Part shown: positions 34,481 to 47,326 of the stretch, piece by piece
Position numbering within the stretch: position 1 is the stretch's first letter
Layout: each line of letters begins with the position of its first letter
Assembly: GCA_024336345.1 (NCBI GenBank)
Contig: JANFOG010000011.1
Span: 620,001 to 684,000, forward strand
From: Mariannaea sp. PMI_226
Lineage: Eukaryota > Ascomycota > Sordariomycetes > Hypocreales > Nectriaceae
Length of the DNA: 64,000 nucleotides
Direction: 5' to 3'
Notes under the pieces: generated by a model
What the model was told of the DNA's origin: nothing
What the model saw: only the letters and a program-made list of their open reading frames with translations
Database searches by the model: none
Made by a program: the position numbers and the translations under genes

Positions 34481-37400
34481 TTGGAATATTGATCAGCTTA
34501 CCATGATGGTAATCAATACTTTGATAAGATCAATCGATGTAAAGCACGGGACACTGTTTCAACTGATGTGTCTAGCAACTCTGATAGATTGTCCGGAGCA
34601 AGGGAGCTCTGATATAGGCGAGTCCGGGAAGAGGTCTAACGCGCAGAAACGACATGCAGATATAAGAAGTAAATCGCGTCAAATGCGAAATGCTTCTCAA
34701 GGAAACACCCACAGCTGATGTGCTGGGTACAGAATCGAGACAAACCACAGGCACTTCAAATCGCGAAGTAAAGAGGTATTCAGGAAATGTGTTACCAGCC
34801 ACCGGATAATGGACGAGATGTGCGTGAAAGGTAACGCTGGGAAAGCTTGCACTTCGGATTGTGCAGGCAGATGCAAATGAATGGATACCTTGATCTTGTC
34901 TGTCCATCAGGCTGAAAGCCCATATCAGGCTGAAACTAGTCACTGGACTGATCACGGGACCTGGAGATAGAGGCAAGGTTGAGGAGACCGTATCACGTGA
35001 AAGCTTGCACGTGAGAAGCATTATGCCGCTCCCTTCAATACAGTCTGCAAAAAATACGTACTGTGGAAGGATACTGTACTCCGTACTGAAGACGTGACAG
35101 GATTTACAATCGGTGCTTCGAAAGGGGTTTCAAAATCGTTTCTTCGTAGAATCTATGTTGGAGTGCATTGAAGCATTGAAACGCATGAGTAAGCAAATAA
35201 AAAGATTCGCAATGCTGTTGTGGCTGAATGATATCCTCAAGGGATAAAGAGGGGCATGATCCTGACATGGGATCCGCCAAAGATGGGACGGTTGTGGGGA
35301 GAGAAGCATGGGAGCTTCGATTTAGAAGGGCAGACTGCCAAAATGAAGAGTTACCCTTGTAATCGCGATGGCAGTTCACTTCGTTGCCACCATCTACGAG
35401 CTGAATGGTGGAGTCGAGGCGATGAGTTCCAGACTGAGGCTTGATTTGTGGCAGGGTAGAATACCATCGTAATCTTAAGATCCCTTGAGAAACTTGACAA
35501 ATTGGGCAAGGAAGGAACCAACAGTCAGGGGCGGCAATCGGTTGTTTGAAAGCATGGTCATCCCTCGGTGAGCTTGAGATGTCGCTCGCCTTTGTGGCAG
35601 TTTATTTTGATAATGCGAATGGGGTGTGATGAGCAGACTGAGGCAAACGTCGGATGTTTGGAAACATCTTTCAAGTCAATCAATGCGGAGAACGGAATGT
35701 GGGAGAAGAGCGGTACGGGAGACAGCACGCAGAACCATATGAAACTCGTCCTCAAGACATTAGTCGTTAGGAGATGGTGGAGACCATTCCAGTTTGATTC
35801 AGAGTAGGGAAGCCTGATAACATTGACACTCAAGGTGCTCCGTAAGTACATAGTAACCTTAGTTTTGGAAGCAGAACGACAAGAGTTCCAAGGTCGTGGT
35901 GTGGCCCGTTAGGCCAGCCGCTGCATTCTATTTTTATGAGGGAGCGACGGAGGTGCCACAGTATTGGTTTTAGGGTCGACGCCTCGGTGTGGCAAGATCC
36001 TGGAACACGAACAACTCCACTTGAGGACGACTGAGATGTACCTGTCATGCTACACAAGAAGACACTGATCGAGCGTCGACAGGTGGAGGACGTCTGAGAG
36101 TGTTTTCGGACATGAGACGTACACCAATGATTGAGGTTCAAAACGGGATCGAAGACCCGACTAACGGTCCATCTGTGAGAGTCGGGTTGAATAACAAACG
36201 GAACCGGATATTACTATCATATAGCAGAGGGTGCTTCTATTGATTCATGCAATGGCGTTTTGGAGACTTAGGACGGGAACTAGAGTATGATACATGCCAG
36301 AGCGCCGTCGGGAGTGTCTTAGGTTCCTATCTGTTCCGTAACGTGCACTCAGGAAGCTGGCGGTGGCAGTGCCTGACAATGTTTAATCAGTGGCGGCTTA
36401 AGCGAATTCACCCAATCTCTCAGCGTGTGAGCAGATTTCATCTGGTAGCACTAGGACATTTACTTGAGGACAGTTTGTCATCTATGGAACGGACGCAAGA
36501 GACTTGAGAAACCGGGCTATTGGTGAAGAGAAACTCCCATCAGTTCGCTCTGATGCGTCAGATTGCCGGGAAACCGGGAGTGAAGACGGAGATAAACTCA
36601 GGTATTTGCCCAGAGTCCGGTAGAGATTCAGGGCCCTTAGTAGGATCCTTTGTGGTTGCCAATAAATATGATCTCACCCTCCCGACAATAAAGTTGGCAA
36701 TTTATTGCACAGCCACGCTCGGGACTCGCGGAAGCGGAATGGTCTGCTCATGAAGTACCCAGAACTAGAGGTCGCTAAGTATTTTGGTGCATAATGGTGT
36801 ACCGATGACAGAGATCGAGTGGGGGTCGGGGCGATGCTCAGCGTTCGCGGCATGTCGGCGTGTATTAAAGGCCGTTGCTCCGTCCCGACAAGCAAGATAC
36901 GACATTACAGTCCAGCGAGTTTTCTGATCATATGGTTACCATTCCAGCTGGCGAAGGCGCAGGTGGCAGAGAACCAGCAGAGTCAGCAAGAACTGGGCAA
37001 TGAAGAATGAAGCGATTCCTTTCAGAGACATCGCCGAATGGCGAAGTTGGGTCTGCAATCAGCAATTAGTCGCATCGACCGCATTGTGCACCAATTTGAA
37101 GATGTAAATCTGAAGCGATGATGGAATTTATTGCTTGGTGATTCCTCAATTCGAACTATTTGAACAGGGATGGAAGATTGAATAGTACGTATGTGATATG
37201 TTGTCTCTGAAGAGACTCATTGCAGTGTCTAGCTTGGCTGTACCCCGTAAAAGGGAATGGGGCCTTGCCGGAGGCCTCGTGGCCTTGACAGGTTGAGGGA
37301 TGGGAGATTCGTCAGCATCTTCCAATGTCGGAGTAGCGGTCGAAACAATGCCGTCTCTTATGCCAAACGGACAACGATGATAGGATCGTGACGGAAGACA

Positions 37401-38120
37401 CGAACACAGAAATGGACAGGCCTCGTGTGTTCGTACGTAGGGTGGTAAATAGAGTTGTAGTAGCAACCTACACGAGAGAGTACAGTCCAATCCCTTTCAT
37501 CCAAGATGGTGCAAATCATCCATAACACAGCACACAGCCATTGACGATGTCCCAAACCGGTACCAGGCGTCGTCATCCTCAGGCCGCAGCTTGGGGCAGT
37601 CAACGACTCCTTTGGAAGCGCCAGGCTGTCGCTATGTGACCCCATTGGCTGCCCAGCTCGCTCCGTCGGGTGCATGTCCCAGGCGAGCAAGGGCGGGCCT
37701 TGGGACCACACCTTTTGGCACAACAGTAAGAAAAGAGCTGACGCGTCCTCCGTCGGACTCCCAGGGCTGGATCCCTGCACTCCCGGACAATACCCTTGGG
37801 TATTCCTCGGCCAAGGGTGTCTTTGGGTGTCTTGGATGTGACGCTTAGCCCATCTTCGCCCATCATCGCCCATCCCTGGCGTGCTTTGGCTCACCCTGCG
37901 ACGCAAGGCGTTAAGCCTGTTTGGGGAAGTTTCCAACTACCTTCCACACGCTGCCAGTGGCCCCAACGGTGGCTACAGCGGTGGCTCTAGCGGTGGATTT
38001 CGCCCACCTTCCACTCCTGTGGATTGTCTTGTGGGCGCCTGCTACCTGACGCAGGTGGCCCCAAAAATACGTACTCTTTCCCAGGGGCCACATCCAAGGC
38101 ATCCATCCCATTCATAGGGA
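34481..38120. other. Long intergenic region upstream of the bZIP gene
   Basis: About 3.6 kb without a supportable gene; scattered ORFs lack coding character. The last kilobase becomes GC-rich with short repeated elements: CGCCCATC-type units near 37850-37880 and GGTGGCTCTAGC/GGTGGCTACAGC units near 37965-38000. These look like promoter-proximal repeats of the bZIP gene. Confidence 0.45.
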
Positions 38121-38195
38121 ATGTCTTCCCAGTTCTGCCTGATTTCACCCTTTACATTTCCCAATTTTCGAGAACGCAACTTTGCCATTCCCTAA
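38121..38195 (+). promoter_or_regulatory. Upstream ORF (24 aa) in the leader of the bZIP gene
   Basis: ATG at 38121, in-frame TAA at 38193-38195, about 190 nt before the bZIP start. It is the nearest upstream ATG, and no other ATG lies between it and the main start. Upstream ORFs commonly control translation of fungal bZIP factors; here the transcript start is unknown. Confidence 0.4.
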
Positions 38196-38388
38196 CAAGA
38201 TCACCTAACATTATCAACACCTCCTAGCGATCACTTTTCGACACAAACTCAACATCGATCGGATCGTTCAGAACCTTGAATCGACTTTCAACTTCGCGAA
38301 TCTCGTCGTTTCTGACCTGTACCGCAACAGGAATTCCGTTATCAGTTGTCGGCCTCGTGTATAGAGTGCAGTACCGACAAATACAGAT

Positions 38389-40157
38389 ATGTCGGCTCCA
38401 ACCCAGAATAGCGTCGATATTGACGCCCTACTCGACCTCACAGAATACGACGCTATCTCAAATTACCAGTCTCCAACAGCCTCCGTATCACCAGTTGTTG
38501 CTTCAAAGGCGACCTTCACCAGTCCCGCCTTGGCTGCTGTCAATGCACCTGGGCTCACGACTTCACAGACTCTGACTGGCCCCAGTCATAACTATGACAT
38601 GTATCGTCAGCAGACTGGTTTTGTGCCTGGCGCTATCGCCAACACCATGGCCGTAAACCAAACCAACAATACTGGATACCAGGACTTTGGTAGCCTCGAT
38701 TACATGACCACCTTCAGCCCTGAGAACGAGTTCGACTTCAACACGTCTCCATCCCAGAACACGATGGATATGGAATTTGAATCTCCGGCTGATTCCCAAT
38801 TCTTCACTGTCAATCCCAGCAGTATTGAGGACCCGTCTAGCCTGCCTTCGCCTCCGGTGCTTCCCACGCAGACTACCAATGTTGGTCGTCTTTGGCCTGG
38901 CGCTCACTCCCAAGCCGCTCTTGCTAAGGCACAGGCCCAGCAGCGACAGCAGCAACAAATTATTCAGCAACAACACCAAGCTCAGCGCCAGAATACTCCT
39001 ACTAAGAGCCGTGGCAAGGCTCCTCAACCGACTGATCCAATCGTCGAACAGAAGATCACCCAGCTCCTCAACTCAATGCGTGCCAAGCCCGCCGCTCCCG
39101 ATGCTCAAGGACAGAGTCCCATGAACAATCTTCCTCGTACGAAAAAGGAGGAAGATGATATGGATGATGACGAGCGTTTGTTGGCAAGTGAGGAAGGCAA
39201 AAAGCTCAGCTCAAAAGAACGCCGTCAGCTCCGAAACAAGGTCTCTGCTCGAGCTTTCCGATCTCGAAGAAAGGGTAAGTTTTTTTTTATTTTTTTGGTT
39301 CCCCTTCCCGGACGCTTTTGACGTTCAGTTATGCTGACTACATGAAAACAGAATACATCTCACAGCTTGAGGCTGAGATTGCCAACAAGGTTAACGAGAA
39401 TGGCGACCTCCGTGCCCAGAACCGTGCGCTCATGGATGAGAACAAGCGCCTTTCTGATCTCACCCGCATGCTTCTTTCTTCGTCCTCCTTTTCCAACTTC
39501 TTGGACCACCTTAGCAGCAATCCTGCTGCTGTCAACCAAGCTCCAGCTCTCAAGACTGAGCCTCAGGAGCAGCGTCAGATGCCTAAGGATGTCAACCCTT
39601 ACCCTTCTCAGCAGTCTCAGCAGCAGATTGGTATGGCTATGATCCCCGAGCAGAACATGGACTTCTCCATGCTCAACATCGATAACTCATCTTACAATTT
39701 CCAGCCTCAGGTCTTCATGGTTGATACCCCGGAGGTCCCCGCTCCTGTGGATGTTTCCACACTCTCTGGCAAGACCTCCAACTTTGTGGAGCCCTCTTTT
39801 GAATCCGAAGCGAACAAGATGGACATGCCTGTCATTGAACGACCAGTTGAGAAGAACCAAATCACTGAACCTACCGCACCTATCGATGACGAATTCGAGT
39901 CCGATCCCGATTTCGCTCTCTTCCACTCTGAGCCTGCACTCCAATCAGAAGAGCCCAAGGAACTTGATACCGAATGCCTGTCTCACATTGATATTTTCGG
40001 AGGCATTGAGTCTGAGAAAGTCCTTGCCCGGTACGAGCTTGTTGATGCATCTGAAGAAGAGGCCACTGCTGCGATAGCAATGGCTCGCGTACAACGCATC
40101 AATGCCAGTATCGAATCTGTTGTGACGAGGTTAGAGCTCTTGACGATGGATCTTTAA
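38389..40157 (+). CDS. bZIP transcription factor (ASL-1/IDI-4-like)
   Basis: Two exons, 38389-39274 and 39352-40157, 563 aa; 77-bp intron (GTAAGT...ACAG, branch GCTGAC) interrupts the bZIP between the basic region and EYISQLE. Basic region at residues 273-298: ERRQLRNKVSARAFRSRRKEY with the N-x-x-S-A-R-x-F signature; the leucine zipper follows (LEAEIANKVNENGDLRAQNR...). N-terminus is Ser/Thr/Asn-rich and probably activating, with a Gln-rich run near residues 183-205 and an acidic block before the basic region. The C-terminus is acidic (DDEFESDPDF) and ends in a helix ESVVTRLELLTMDL. From memory this basic region is that of the group named ASL-1 in Neurospora or IDI-4 in Podospora, linked to ascospore viability or incompatibility-induced autophagy; that link is tentative. 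A HET-domain gene follows 0.8 kb downstream on the same strand. Confidence 0.92.
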
Positions 40158-40978
40158 GGAGTAGCTGAGGGTTTCTCATGTCAATAATTTTTTCGGGTAC
40201 GGGTGGATCATTTCTCCTCGTGAAGAGGACAAAAACCAGCGAAGGAATTCTCTTTGTAAAATGTTGTGCGCGCATTATCGTACTGGGACTGGGAAATGGA
40301 AACGGCGTTACGGGAAAGACCAGAGGATAAGCCATCTGTGCTAAAGCTGGTGCATAATTTGCTTGAATTGGGCGGATGATGAGTGATGACAAGAGGATTA
40401 GTTGTGTATATTTTAGATAGATTGGCCTACCGCCACTCGACCAGGATCGTATCAGACTCCCAAGAAACAATTACTATCTTACTTCTTCAACACGTCCCAT
40501 ACGTAGTAGTGTGGTAGAACTTTGCTGTTACGCGAACTTCTAGAGACTTTTTTCTTCTTCCAGCTTACATGCATATTGGTCGGCGCTGTACGGAGTAGAC
40601 AGGGATGGATTAGCTAGTGGACTGACGATGCCTGGCTGTGTCCGATTTCTGCGATGTGGAGGGTTGTCCGAAGGGTTACCCCAGAATGAAATCATTGTCC
40701 AAAGTTCCCCCACTATTACTGAAGCTGACATGGCGTTTCAGAGGAAAGTCTCAACAGTCCTTTACCGGTCATTCAGAAATACAAAGATTCAAGAGTTTTC
40801 AATCCATTCTACAACCCCAGTGGACCCAGTGTCACATTGCCCAGGCATATCGCGGAGTTGGGTCAGGCAGAGGGATTGGACTGGACTTGGTGCTCCACCA
40901 CTGCTTGTCAGACACCGAAAACTGCCCCTTGAAGCTCACGCCCGCTGTCGGTTTTACTCGTCACAGCTGGCATCATTG
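40158..40978. other. Intergenic region and possible 5' extension of the HET gene
   Basis: The HET reading frame is open back to an ATG at 40628; residues encoded from 40628 to 40978 lack domain features and may be 5' UTR. The first 470 bp contain only the bZIP 3' UTR and promoter sequence. Confidence 0.45.
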
Positions 40979-42947
40979 ATGGAGACAGACCCGCCAGAAG
41001 AGACTTGGCAGGCATTGGTTGAGGAGGAATACCGGTACAGGCCATTCACCGACGACTCCTCGGTCCGAATTCTTACCTTAGAACCCGGCGTAGGAGATGA
41101 ACAGCTCATTGGCAGTCTCACTATTGAGACGCTGGACTCAAGTCCAAGCTACGAGGCCATCTCCTATGTTTGGGGGCCCGAAGGAAGATTCTCTTCCATG
41201 CTTTGTAATGGCAAGTGTCTTCCTTTGACAAGAAGTCTACAGTACGCCTTACAGCGTGTGCGGCATCCAACACTACGGCGACGGCTATGGGCAGATCAGA
41301 TTTGCATCAACCAGGGTGATATTGCAGAACGCGGTCAACAAGTTAGTTTGATGAATGCCATTTACAAAGGTGCAAAGCACATCTTGGTCTGGCTCGGACC
41401 CGACGAAGATGGTGTAGGCAATGAAGCCGTTCGTATGATTCATTACTTGCACGACGTGTTTGGGGATGACGAAAAGCACGAAGCCTTCAGATCAGCCCAT
41501 TCGGAAGATCTTCTTCAGCAGGATCAGGAGCTCTGGGTACCATTTTCGAAGTTGACAAAGTTACAGTGGGTGAGTAAGTGAGAAATGTTGTGGAATCAAG
41601 AGAGCTCTTAGGAGTGAAGGAAATTGAAGAGTATAAAGAAAGGGGGCAGGGGAAACAAAAAGCGTGTACGCCCTTGCTGACGTGTGTTTCCAGTTCAACC
41701 GCATCTGGATCGTCCAGGAGATTGGTACCACAGCTCCAGCAACGTTGTATTGGGGTGATGCAGAGGTAGATTGGGAAGTCCTGGCATCCGTTGCTGGTAC
41801 CCTCAACCAGCACTATCACTTTTTGCGGACTCGGTTCGTGGTGTTGACGCCAAACATTTTCTACCTGTACCAGCGCTTCGTTGAGCCGGAGGAGGATTAT
41901 GACGAGACTCACAACCGAGGGAGTTTCATTTTCGAGCTCCACCGAGCCAGGCACTTACTGGCAAAGGACCCTCGAGATCATGTCTACGCGTTCCTAGGTC
42001 ATTTTTCGATCCGCAAGGGGAGTGGAGCTCTACGCGAGCTCAAGGCAGACTACAGCCGGAGTATAGATGATATATTCTACGATGTCGCAGTCCGGGATCT
42101 CACAGGTGCTCAGTCACTGCTTCTTCTCTCAGCTCAGCATGAAGAGATCTCGGTATCGAAAAGAAAAGCCATGGGAGAGAGGACTCTTCCATCGTGGGTT
42201 CCAGACTGGCGCCTCAAGCCGCTTCATCTTCTTGTTTCGCCGTATAGTCCTCATAGGGCAACAGGAGAGACACGACCGAAGCTCAGAATCGACAAGACAA
42301 GCCGAAGGCTGCACATACGCGGCTTGCGAATCGACACCGTTGCTACTCGCTCATTTACCTTCTTCGGAAAGGCCTTCCAGTTCAGGCACACGCGTGTCGA
42401 TAAATTGCCCATCGAAACGATCTGGGAGCGCATGTACGGCGACGAAGCCTTCAACCTGGAGCGGCGTTACCCCAATGGCGACACGGCCTTCTTTGCGCTG
42501 GTCCAAACTCTCACAAACGCAAGCGTCGGCGCCGACCGGTCCCGTACCTACGAAGACATTCCTAAGACGGAGTGGCTCGCCAACGGAGCAGCGTACCTGG
42601 TAAGGGCCGGAGGCACGTTGGAAATGTCACCGGATGTGCGGGCCCTGGCCCCGGGAGGGAATGCCTTCAAATGGAGCCATGAGGCGACATTGGTGTCGCG
42701 ATACCGCAGGTTTGGTGTGACAGAAGGAGGATTGTACGTCATGGGACCGGGTTTAATGGAAATTGGGGATGTGATCGTGGTGCTGTATGGAGGTCGGGTG
42801 CCGTTTGTGATACGACCGAGGAAGGGAGAAGACGGGGATGAGGTGGACGGCTGGACACTTGTTGGCGAGTGTTATGTGCACGGATATATGAATGGAGAGG
42901 CTTTGGAAAGAGATGATATCGAGGAAGAGGAATTTTGCATTGTATAA
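40979..42947 (+). CDS. Heterokaryon incompatibility (HET) domain protein
   Basis: Two exons, to 41569 and 41694-42947, with a 124-bp intron (GTGAGT...CCAG) joined in phase 0 between KLTKLQW and FNRIWIVQE. I chose the ATG at 40979 (METDPPEE), which puts the domain at the usual distance from the N-terminus; a longer version from 40628 adds 117 residues. HET (PF06985) signatures: YEAISYVWGP, then RRLWADQICINQ...ERGQQVSLMNAIY, HILVWLGPD, and RIWIVQE after the intron. The remaining 400 residues have the usual conserved HET C-terminal features (DPRDHVYAFLG, DYSRSIDDIFYDVA, LPSWVPDW) and end in an acidic EEEEF tail. HET proteins act in allorecognition and regulated cell death in filamentous ascomycetes. 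No NACHT/WD repeats are present. The gene appears intact. Confidence 0.93.
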
Positions 42948-43837
42948 GGATGGATATGTCGAAAAAGGGGGTGGGCTGGTGAGCATCGATAACAAACATA
43001 GATGATGCATATCCCAGCACTTTAAGATGGGATAGCATCGTAGCATCGGCTCAGGATAGCCACTGACCGGTGGCACTGGGTCGGGCGTTGACTTTTAGTA
43101 AGGGCGGCATAGGTCACAATTACATCAGTATTGCATGCATGAAATGAAGGCAATATCATAAGGCCAAAAAGCTCATGGGGATCTCACTTTGTGGCTGCAT
43201 ACGGTGGGCATTCCGGTCTCTGTTTTTCAGCCTCAGATCAAAAGAAACAGTTCTAAAGTTGTTACCAATGTGGTTGAAAAGTTTGTGAAGATGGGTTTGC
43301 TTCGATTTCGTATGAGGAAGCAATTGAGGCCATGCATAGTATCATGAATGGTTTCGTAAACTCATCTCGCATGGCGATTTCTGTTTCTGCCCGAGGGGAG
43401 GATGGACGAACGGTAATTAATGAAGCTCAAAATCGATTGGTCTTCTACTGGTGCCACGAGAAAGTATCTTCACAAGAGGCTCGCAGTGTCAAGTCTGGAG
43501 ACGCCTGTTTGAAGCGGTTGGTGGGCTGAGTGATGCCCTGTCCTGAAAGTGTGATAGCTCTGGATCAAAAAGGAATATGCATCACTTGCCAAGAGCTTTC
43601 TTGCATCTTGCATGAGGGTTCATGCGTTTCAGTGTAGTATTGCAATTCCTTTCCTGTTGATCAGCATCTAGTTGCCAAAGTGTTCGGCCGCAAAAGCAAT
43701 CAACAAGGGAGTGAATCCGAGGGCAACGAAACGATGATTCAGGTTACATTTGATATCATACTGTACGATACATGTAATCAATATTCACTAAACAATAAGC
43801 AATACTTTGGTGGTATCAGAAAGCCTTCCAGCATGCA
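42948..43837. other. Intergenic region, convergent 3' ends
   Basis: 0.9 kb between the HET gene and the phosphatase-like gene. No supportable feature. Confidence 0.5.
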
Positions 43838-45678
43838 CTAAACACTCTCATGCGCCTTGACTGGTGTCGCACCCATAATGCTGATCTCATCATCATCCAG
43901 AGATCTCCTCACCTGCTCTCTTGGAGAGACTTCAGCCGTAGCACCAACAGTCTGAATAGCTGGCAATGTCGATCCATCCTTCAATTCCCAACTTCCGACT
44001 CGCTCGTGGCGGGCTCCATTGTTTGTGACCTGCACGTCTCTATCCTCATCCTTCTTCTCAGGCCCTTTGAATCCGCCAGCGGCGACAGAGCTGTTGCCTG
44101 GGTCCTTTTGGACGTTCATACGCTTCAATCGTAGACCTGCAAGGAAGAACAAGAGCGCTGCGATAACGGCTATGATGACAGCCATGATGACCGCTCCAAT
44201 GACACCCGCGACAACAGGATCGAGAGTCTTCTTTGACGACGTACCAGGTTCATTGGTGAAAGTACTGGAGCACCAGGGACCAGAAATTGACCCACAAACA
44301 TCACACCATTCATATGACGAGACCCCAATATTTTGCATTACGTCGACGAACTCAGAGTACGTCACGGAGCCGCTGCCAGAGTCCGAGCCAAAGAGGGAGT
44401 AGAGTATGAAATCCTGGTCTGCGTCCGCATTGGCACGATAACGGAATCGGACCTCGAGATCATCAAACGATGGCATCGCACTAGGATCCTGCGGATTCTC
44501 CCCGTACAGCTCAAATACCATAGCGGCTCCTGGTTCTGGAAGGCGAGAAAAAGGTCCCTCTGTAGCGGTCTCGTTATTCAGAAGACCTGCCATGGCGATG
44601 AATGCGAGGATAGGCTCGTAGCCGCCGAACATGATGGATATTTTGTCGTAGGATATCCCCCCGAGATAGTTGATGAATTGTTTGGCGATTTTGTATGACA
44701 ATGTGCGGCCCGCAATAGAGTACAGAATACCCTTGTTTTCGTCCTCCTGCGAGTCAGAAGTGATATTCATGTAAGCATTCTTGGCACGCTCCATGGTGGT
44801 TGCAAAACTGTTCATGATATCGAGGATATCGGAACCGTTGGTGAGTCCGTCGTTGATAGTCTTATTGTGGACATACATGTAGCTAACGTAGTCGTAAAGT
44901 TCATACGCATTCCACGCATTGGCGTCGTTCAGATCAATTGTTCCCTGTAGCGGAGGGGTGCTGAATAAGAGCTGATAGAATGGGAGACTAGCATTATAGA
45001 AATCTTCAATTACTGGATCATCTCTGAGATTATTGTTTGTCTCGGTCTCCCAAGCAGAACACCTCAAATTTCCTTGAATACTGGTGAATTGTTTGTCAGT
45101 TAGTGTCTTCAAATCTTGCCATTCCGCACAGACATATCTGTAGGGGTGTGCAAAACATACTTGGTAGATGTTGGGTCTAACATGCCCAGTGTGAGGATGT
45201 TGGCGTATTGGTAGCCATCCAAAGGGTAGTCGGTGAGATTACTGGTACTCTCCGTGAAGTCGTTGGCGATGTCTGAGTCACTAGAACTAGCCTCATATGC
45301 TTTCGTTGAAGGAGGGTATAGTCCTTGAAAGAATGCCATTGCACCGCCAGTTACATAGTCATCCGTGCGAGAGGTTATATCGAGCGCCAGGTTGTCAATC
45401 AGGTCGGCATCCATACCATGAATTTTAGAGAGACCAATATGAGATAAGTCTTGGTCGCTCACGTTGGCCAGATACCGAGCGCGGAATGCTTTGCCTTGCC
45501 TTAGCATCTGCTGAGCTCCTTCGGGGGTAAGAATAGTGTCCGGAGCGTTCACGAGCGGCGCCCTCTCTCCATGGTTGATGTAGGCGGCAATAGCCCAGAC
45601 CTCAGCTCCATTGCCTAATCGCACGAAGAGGCTGGCAACCAGAGCACTAGCAAGGGCAAAGCGCTTAAACGTTGCCAT
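43838..45678 (-). CDS. Membrane-anchored histidine-acid-phosphatase-like protein, probably catalytically inactive
   Basis: Two exons, minus strand: 45678-45161 and 45080-43838, 586 aa; 80-bp intron (GTATGT, branch CTAACTGAC). Start chosen at the ATG of MATFKRFALASALVASLF, a signal peptide to about residue 24. The branch-2 histidine phosphatase fold is recognised by the N-terminal NHGERAP (residues 35-41) at the place of RHGxRxP, the LTPEGAQQMLRQGKAFR helix and the ANILTLG/NLRC region. The first catalytic Arg is Asn, and the C-terminal HD proton-donor site (usually HDTN-like) appears as MFGGYEPILAF with no HD. Several N-glycosylation sequons are present, then a CDVCG...WC patch, a membrane helix at about 460-488 and a 95-residue cytosolic tail. 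I infer a surface or endomembrane pseudo-phosphatase, possibly a sensor; the substrate is unknown. Confidence 0.85.
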
Positions 45679-47326
45679 TCTGAGGGCCTGATTTTGCGCT
45701 TCACTCAGCTGGGGCGTATTGGCTAGAGGTAGAAGGATCACTCAATGGAATGGGAATCGCAGGGCATCTCAGAGAGCACCGAGGATGACGAGAAAGAGTG
45801 AAAGAAGGCAAGAGTTTGGAAGCGACCTCGGACGAGGCGGCTCCCCATGCAACTTGCAGCTAATCTATACATCATCCATCGACACGACCAGATGCTGGTT
45901 GTTACATCCAATCAGCCGGCCGTTGTACCAAACCCGGCTCATCCAAAGCTTCAGCCAGGTGTGGGAAGATCCGAATGTAAACGGTACATGCACGGCCATG
46001 TACACGCGACCTCATCACCGAGACCCCAAGTCATGCAGAAGCAAGCCTTGTCGGCACTCATGGATAACAGAACGAAGTAACTTCATACAGCCCGAACAGA
46101 GCTGCACGAGGTCAAAGGCGGACCGGGGCATGCGGGGAAGTCAAGCCTGAAGGCAAAATAGCGCGGAGGCACGATAAAGCTGCAGTAAGAACGCTGCATT
46201 TGTGATAGAGGGATGGGGGACCAGGCCGGGAACAGAAGCAGAAGCATCAAGCCAAGACGAGATTGAACCAATCAAGAATCTCAGCTTCTTCGCGATGGCT
46301 GCACACTTTCTGCACACCTCCTACAGCCCGGTTGATGACGAAGGTGGAGAAATGGCGAGTCAAGGGAAGCAGGGTCTCAAAGCGGCGTAAGGCTAGTTGA
46401 ACAGCTTGGAAGGGAGTTAGAGTAGCTACCAAAAAAAAAAGCCACGCACGAGCGGGGTTCCTTTGCTTCTTTCATCTTTTTGGATTTGGCATGGTGGTGA
46501 GCAGAGGCAGAGGTAGAGCAGGAGAGTGACTGAGAGGAGGGAAGAAGCTCTGAATGGCAGGATTACCGAAAGCGGAAAATGACGTGGGGCGGGGATGAGG
46601 CGATGAGGCCTGCGGATGATAACAGCCAATTCCGGACAAGGGAAAGACGAGGGGAAAGAAAATGGAAATACAAATGGAAATGGACAAGTAAAAAAAAAAG
46701 ACTTGAAGGGAGAAAAATAAATAAAAGAGGAACATAAAGAAAGAAAAGAGGGTAGGAAATGACACTGACAACTGAGCTCATTCTTTGTCCATAAATAAGC
46801 TATAATTTAGTTGTTGGAATGGGAAACCAATACGAGTACGAGGTGATACCACCTGTGCTGATGGAGATGTAATCCTACCTACTGTATGTAGTTATCAGTT
46901 GAAGGACGAGGCAGTCCGGCAAATAACGCACTTCGTCCCAGCCAGTTTGCGGCTTCCATGGCGCTTTACTCACAACCCTACCATAACGGTGAAGGCAGCA
47001 AGAACACGAAGACGTAAATGAGCTAGCAATTATACAGAACTCCGCAAATGGCCAAGGTGAACTGCATACTCTCTCATATATACAGATCAGGACACGATTC
47101 GTGACGAGAATGATCCCAATCCAAGCTCCTGACATAAGTATACCATATAAATATGCCCTGGTAGCTACTGAAGAAATAGAGAAATTATTATATACACACT
47201 TGTATTCATATACCAACCCTGTAATGTAATACTTAGCGTGCTCACCCCCTTCGTTTCGATCGTCTGGATAGCTTGAACAAGAATTGCGAGCCCATGTCCC
47301 TGCGGCGATCGACTGTTCAAAGATTG
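45679..47326. other. Intergenic region
   Basis: 1.6 kb upstream of the phosphatase-like gene and downstream of the small secreted protein. Poly-A/polypurine runs near 46430 and 46690-46750. No gene is supported. Confidence 0.5.

Noticed and set aside
34572..35021. 149-aa ORF on the minus strand
   Set aside because: No family resemblance, and no supporting splice structure.
37358..37936. 192-aa ORF on the minus strand in the bZIP promoter region
   Set aside because: Arises in a GC-rich repeated stretch with overlapping ORFs on both strands; no conserved features.
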